From: Orobanche coerulescens
Lineage: Eukaryota; Streptophyta; Magnoliopsida; Lamiales; Orobanchaceae
Length of the DNA: 64,000 nt
Assembly (NCBI GenBank): GCA_033398695.1
Contig: CM065815.1
Location: forward strand, 99,414,501 to 99,478,500
Reading direction: 5' to 3'
The position numbers and the translations under genes were made by a program. The notes under the pieces were generated by a model, which saw nothing but the letters and a program-made list of their open reading frames with translations, had not been told where the DNA came from and ran no database searches. Positions 59,757 to 64,000 of the stretch are shown one piece after another (within the stretch, counting starts at the first letter, position 1; every line of letters begins with the position of its first letter).

Positions 59757-60583
59757 ATGTCAGTTTCTCTCTGGACGGATGACTGGCTCGATTAGTGACG
59801 AAGTATTACGAAATTCTTAGTGAGTAATCTAATATACCTTCAAATATATATATATCATACTCATGAATGATCTCCGGATTAATATCTTCAATTTCAAGGA
59901 TACGGATATCATCGTAATACTATTTTCAATCTTGATTGAAATACTCATACAAGGTTCGGTTGGTCTAAGGTTAATGTAATTGATCTAATATCGTCATTAA
60001 ATCCAGGCTTATACCGATGGCGAACTACTTATTCCATCTATGCAAGCAAGATTACAACTATGATGATTCTTTCCAAGATCCATTGGTAAAAGTGGAAATT
60101 GACACTCAGTTTACAATCAACATGACGATAACTTTTGATACGGTTAATAATTCACTATCCTCATCTATGGCATAACCAGGTTCAACTACGGTGTTCTACA
60201 CCATAATAGTTCGATCATTATAGTTTAAATATGATACTAGGTCGCATACGTCGTCAAAGTGATCTACTGATCTTGGTAATGCAATCATATCGTCCTAATC
60301 AACATAACTTCAAGATTGGAAGTAGTATAACATACCTTAAGAGGAAGATAATACTGAGACTCTAAGTAAAAATCCAACTCCGGTTGCTTCAACGCTGACT
60401 CGTGATGATTTCTACTCTAAAGTCCAATATAAATTGTCTTCAATGATCAAGTAGTGTCATACAAGCTCAATGATTCAGTAACAATTGATATAAAGGTGTT
60501 AAAAGAGGCTGGAAATCTTCTGGGAACGAATATGATGAAGTTTAGGAGCAAAAGGACGAGTTGAAATGAATTGGGGTGCTGCT

Positions 60584-60593
60584 CCTTTTATAA
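60584..60593 (-). promoter_or_regulatory. TATA box of the G5 LTR
   Basis: The minus strand reads TTATAAAAGG directly after palindrome cluster 1. Confidence 0.6.
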
Positions 60594-60601
60594 CTTTCTG
60601 A

Positions 60602-60950
60602 GTGTTACGTACGCTACGGCTACTTCATAACGTACGTTATCGCCCAAAATAGTTCACTGTCTGATTTCTGAACTTCATTACGACGCTTATATCAACGAGT
60701 TACGACGTAACCCATATAGTTTGCGACGCTACACAATGTTCATAACGCACGTTAAGCCGTTGACTTAAAGGTGTCGATTCATGCCGTGCGACCGGTGGGT
60801 ATCTTGGTCGAGCCCACCACCATGTACTCCATGTGCTAGCCGGCCCATCCAATAATTGACCGCATTACGTACGCTACGCTTCATCCGTAGCGTACGTTAA
60901 CATTAACAGATTACGTACGTTAAGTTACACTCTTAACGTACGTTATCACG
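60602..60950. repeat. G5 palindrome cluster 1, upstream of TATA
   Basis: The words TTACGTACGCTA, TAACGTACGTTA and TAGCGTACGTTA, about nine in total, many with a perfect ACGTACGT core. Confidence 0.85.
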
Positions 60951-61104
60951 TATATGCATGGAGGAAAATTTATATGTTGCCACACCCATGAATAAGGATA
61001 CAAATACGATAATGATCATACTCCATTATCAATATCATCATTCCCAAAATAATACAGGGTTCAAAGTACAGATGAAATACACAGTAATAAATCCGGTTAT
61101 TACA

Positions 61105-61120
61105 TACTCTCCGACTAAAA
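61105..61120 (-). other. Polypurine tract of G5
   Basis: The minus strand reads TAGTCGGAGAGTA directly before the LTR. Confidence 0.65.
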
Positions 61121-61139
61121 AGGAGTTTCGTCCCGAAAC

Positions 61140-64000
61140 TCAAGACGAAAATAACTCGGGATATCTGGCCTTCATGCCATCTTCCGTCTCCCATGTGGAT
61201 TCTTCCACTCCATGGCGTGGCCATTGAACTTTGACTAAAACGATGGGTTTGTTTCTCAACTGCTTAACTCGACTCTCGAGTATCTTGACCGGTCTTTCTT
61301 CAAACGTCCCATCCTGCGCGACTTCGATCTCGCCGAAATCAATGATATGACTGGGATCTGGTATATACCTCCGTAATTGGGATACATGGAACACGTTATG
61401 TACATGGCACAATGACGGTGGCAATGCTAATCTATATGCCAACTCTCCAACTCTCTCAAAGATCTCAAATGGTCCGATATATCTCGGACTTAGCTTTCCT
61501 TTCCTTCCGAAACGGAATATCCCCCGAGTAGGTGAAACCTTTAAAAGTACGTGGTCTCTAATACTGAACTCCAAAGGGCGACGACGTATGTCTGCGTAAG
61601 ATTTCTGGCGACTCTGGGCGGTCAACAGTCTTTCACGAATCAAGGCTATCTTCTCTCGAGTCTGTACGATCAACTCTGGTTCTGTTCCGATCAAGTCCGA
61701 TGAATCGTCCCAGCATAGGGGCGATCTGCATCTCCTCCCGTATAATGCCTCAAACGGTGCCATCTTAATGGAAGCATGCCAACTATTGTTGTAGGTAAAT
61801 TCAATCAACGGTAGATGAATTTCCCAATCAGTTGACCAATTCAAGGCGCAGGCCCTTAGCATGTCTTCCACCGTCTGTATAGTTCTTTCCGATTGTCCGT
61901 CAGTCTGCGGGTGATAAGCTGTACTGAAGTTCAATTCGGTCCCCAAGGCCTTATGAACTGCTTCCCAAAAGTGAGACACAAAACGGCCGTCTCGATCAGA
62001 AACAATAGTCTTCGGCGTACCATGTAATCGAACTATCTCCGAAATAAATACTCGTGCCAACTTCTCTGGTCCCCACGTATCCTTAATGCCTAGAAAATGA
62101 GCTGATTTGGTTAAACGATCAACTATTACCCAAATCATGTTCATTCCTGTCCTGGTTCTCGGCATATTAGTGATAAAGTCCATCGATATGTCCTCCCACT
62201 TCCATTCAGGAATCGGGAGTGGCTTCAACATTCCGGCAGGCCGTTGATGTTCGATCTTAACCTGCTGACAAGTCAAGCATTTCGAAACATAGTCCGCTAC
62301 ATCTTTCTTCATGTTGCCCCACCAGAAATTTTGCTTCAAGTCCTTATACATTTTACTGGTGCCTGGGTGGATAGAATAGGGTGAACTGTGAGCTTCCTTC
62401 ATAATTGTATATTTCAGAATATCGATATCAGGAACGCAGAGTCGGTTCTGAAATTTCAAAATTCCATCATCATGAATTAGGAATCCGGGGGCCTTTCCCT
62501 TGATTACTTCATCACGTACCCGAATCATTAGAGGATCATCCGCCTGTCTGGATTTGATTTCTTCGGTTAATGATGAAGTTATCTCCATTACGCACAGTTG
62601 TCCTTGGACTCTTTGTAACCACACTTCGATTCCTTCACGAATCATCTCTCGTTGAAGGCTAAGTTGGGAGGTCAGTGTCTCCAGCATCTGAATAGAGACA
62701 GGCTTGCGGCTAAGTGCATCGGCCACTACATTCGCTTTGCCTGGATGATATAAAATCTCCAAGTCATAGTCCTTGATCAACTCTAACCATCTTCTTTGCC
62801 GCATGTTCAACTCTTTCTGACTGAATATGTACTTGAGACTCTTATGATCCGTAAAGATCTGACAGTGAGTCCCGTACAGATAATGCCTCCAGATCTTCAA
62901 AGCAAAAACCACTGCTGCTAGCTCCAAATCATGTGTTGGGTAGTTTACTTCATATGTTTTCAGCTGTCGCGACGCATAAGCGATCACCTTATCATTCTGC
63001 ATCAATACGCACCCAAGTCCTTGGTTCGAAGCATCACTGTAAACTATAAATCCTCCAGTTCCCTGCGGAAGTGATAGAATCGGTGCCGTCGTCAGTCTCT
63101 TCTTCAATTCATCAAAGCTAATCTGACATAACTCATTCCATTCAAACTTTTGAGTTTTCTGAAGGAGTCGAGTAAGTGGGCGGGAAATTTTGGAAAACCC
63201 TTCCACGAACCGACGATAATACCCAGCGAGTCCTAAGAAACTTCGGACTTCTTTTACATTCTTTGGAGGTTTCCAATCCATAATTGCTTCGATCTTCTGA
63301 GGATCTACTCGGACTCCTTCAGCTGACACCACATGGCCGAGGAACATTACTTCTTTTAGCCAGAATTCACACTTGGAAAGTTTGGCGTACAATTGCTCGC
63401 TTCTCAAAATTTCCAATACAATCCGCAAATGTTGCGCATGTTCTTCCGGATTCTTAGAATATTCCAGAATATCATCAATGAACACGACCACAAATTTATC
63501 CAAATATTCGATGAACACTCGGTTCATCAACTTCATGAATACAGCAGGCGCATTAGTGAGTCCAAATGGCATCACTATAAACTCATAGTGTCCGTAGCAA
63601 GTTCTGAATGCTGACTTTGGAACATCAGATTCCTTAATCCTCAGCTGATGGTATCCTGATCTTAGATCGATTTTTGAAAACACTGCTGCTCCTTGCAACT
63701 GGTCAAACAGATCATCAATCCGTGGCAACGGATACTTGTTCTTAATCGTCATCTTGTTCAGCTCTCGGTAATCAATACACAGTCGAAGCGATCCATCCTT
63801 CTTTCGAACAAAAAGAACTGGTGCTCCCCAGGGTGAAATGCTTGGCTGAATATAGCCTTTGTCCAGTAATTCTTCCAGTTGCTTCTTCAGTTCGTACATC
63901 TCCGTAGGTGCCATGCGATACGGTGCCTTAGAAATTGGTGTAACTCCGGGTTCTAGCTCAATCGCGAATTCTACTTCCCGTCTTGGAGGTAGTCCAGGCA
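61140..64000 (-). CDS. pol: G5 pol polyprotein: RT, RNase H, integrase, chromodomain (5' end outside window)
   Basis: The frame is open from the window edge to the stop at 61140; the first internal ATG (63912-63914) gives 924 residues. Counted from that ATG: RT with FSKID (catalytic Asp 83) and FIDD (145-148); RNase H starting [12 protein letters not shown]; integrase zinc region ([12 protein letters not shown]); integrase core with [21 protein letters not shown] and a Glu in the [16 protein letters not shown] block; then a GPF/Y-type part ([12 protein letters not shown]) and a C-terminal chromodomain ([16 protein letters not shown]). No break is seen. The enzymes copy the element RNA to DNA and insert it; the chromodomain is thought to steer chromovirus integration towards heterochromatin. 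Gag and protease lie outside the window. Confidence 0.95.
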   Translation of the reverse strand, partial: PGLPPRREVEFAIELEPGVTPISKAPYRMAPTEMYELKKQLEELLDKGYIQPSISPWGAPVLFVRKKDGSLRLCIDYRELNKMTIKNKYPLPRIDDLFDQLQGAAVFSKIDLRSGYHQLRIKESDVPKSAFRTCYGHYEFIVMPFGLTNAPAVFMKLMNRVFIEYLDKFVVVFIDDILEYSKNPEEHAQHLRIVLEILRSEQLYAKLSKCEFWLKEVMFLGHVVSAEGVRVDPQKIEAIMDWKPPKNVKEVRSFLGLAGYYRRFVEGFSKISRPLTRLLQKTQKFEWNELCQISFDELKKRLTTAPILSLPQGTGGFIVYSDASNQGLGCVLMQNDKVIAYASRQLKTYEVNYPTHDLELAAVVFALKIWRHYLYGTHCQIFTDHKSLKYIFSQKELNMRQRRWLELIKDYDLEILYHPGKANVVADALSRKPVSIQMLETLTSQLSLQREMIREGIEVWLQRVQGQLCVMEITSSLTEEIKSRQADDPLMIRVRDEVIKGKAPGFLIHDDGILKFQNRLCVPDIDILKYTIMKEAHSSPYSIHPGTSKMYKDLKQNFWWGNMKKDVADYVSKCLTCQQVKIEHQRPAGMLKPLPIPEWKWEDISMDFITNMPRTRTGMNMIWVIVDRLTKSAHFLGIKDTWGPEKLARVFISEIVRLHGTPKTIVSDRDGRFVSHFWEAVHKALGTELNFSTAYHPQTDGQSERTIQTVEDMLRACALNWSTDWEIHLPLIEFTYNNSWHASIKMAPFEALYGRRCRSPLCWDDSSDLIGTEPELIVQTREKIALIRERLLTAQSRQKSYADIRRRPLEFSIRDHVLLKVSPTRGIFRFGRKGKLSPRYIGPFEIFERVGELAYRLALPPSLCHVHNVFHVSQLRRYIPDPSHIIDFGEIEVAQDGTFEERPVKILESRVKQLRNKPIVLVKVQWPRHGVEESTWETEDGMKARYPELFSS

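Larger units (their letters stand above)
58980..60335 (-). other. Predicted intron inside the G5 LTR
   Basis: In element sense the donor is CTCTTAAG|GTATGT and the acceptor is TTTGTTCAG|GATCC. It is 1356 bp and equivalent to 52995-54394 in G4. Confidence 0.5.
58661..61104 (-). repeat. 3' LTR of gypsy G5
   Basis: On the plus strand it runs TGTAACACCCCCGATATATT...CCGGTTATTACA, 2444 bp. It carries two palindrome clusters, a TATA box, a predicted intron and a hairpin. It resembles the G4 LTR, but its palindromes are mainly of the TAACGTACGTTA form. Confidence 0.9.
58661..64000 (-). mobile_element. Ty3/gypsy chromovirus G5, same family as G4, runs off the window
   Basis: The 3' LTR is at 58661-61104, with a polypurine tract and an intact pol frame to the window edge. 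It inserted in the integrase of G4; the predicted 5-bp duplication would be GCATT (58656-58660), with the other copy outside the window. The pol frame is undamaged, so G5 may be recent and possibly still able to encode active enzymes. Confidence 0.9.

Overview
This window looks like intergenic heterochromatin from a flowering plant. I see no host gene, tRNA or rRNA. Nearly everything is nested transposable elements: Ty3/gypsy chromoviruses of the Tekay/Del type (chromodomain at the end of pol), Ty1/copia elements, and one 12 kb Mutator-like DNA transposon (MULE) carrying a Ulp1-type protease gene. I cannot name the species.

Layout. Positions 1-1396 hold gypsy LTR remnants. Positions 1397-44469 form one nest: the outermost element is an old minus-strand Sirevirus-like copia whose two LTRs (1397-3749 and 43239-44469) sit about 40 kb apart and are flanked by the same 5-bp target duplication, TATGA. 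Inside it lie: (i) a copia LTR and leader (family A, 5532-8374), interrupted by the MULE (8375-20342; 9-bp duplication ending AACAATGG); (ii) an inverted copia LTR fragment (20425-20680); (iii) gypsy G1 on the minus strand (LTR 20681-22897, pol 22933-25997, gag/protease 35283-36180), split by a young but coding-defective copia B (26003-35282, duplication ACGCT); (iv) a non-matching gypsy LTR, G2 (36386-39099). Positions 45053-51192 hold LTR fragments, a (TC)n tract and a decayed gypsy, G3. From 52282 a plus-strand gypsy (G4) runs until 58660, where a minus-strand relative of the same family (G5) has inserted in its integrase. G5 has an intact pol reading frame that leaves the window at 64000.

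The most interesting signal is non-coding. Several unrelated elements carry dense clusters of short CpG palindromes at the promoter, each family with its own word: TAGCGTACGCTA or TAACGTACGTTA (gypsy LTRs and the Sirevirus-like LTR), GTGCCGCGGCAC (G1) and CACACGATCGTGTG (the MULE, beside each gene and in the transposase intron). A second signal is a conserved predicted intron inside the gypsy LTRs: a donor soon after the TATA box, and an acceptor about 320-370 nt before the LTR end, just downstream of a small hairpin whose stem sequence changes between families but still pairs. A third is the stop-codon spectrum of the dead genes: most premature stops are TAG or TAA where the related intact copy has Gln, as expected from deamination of methylated CAG (CHG) sites.
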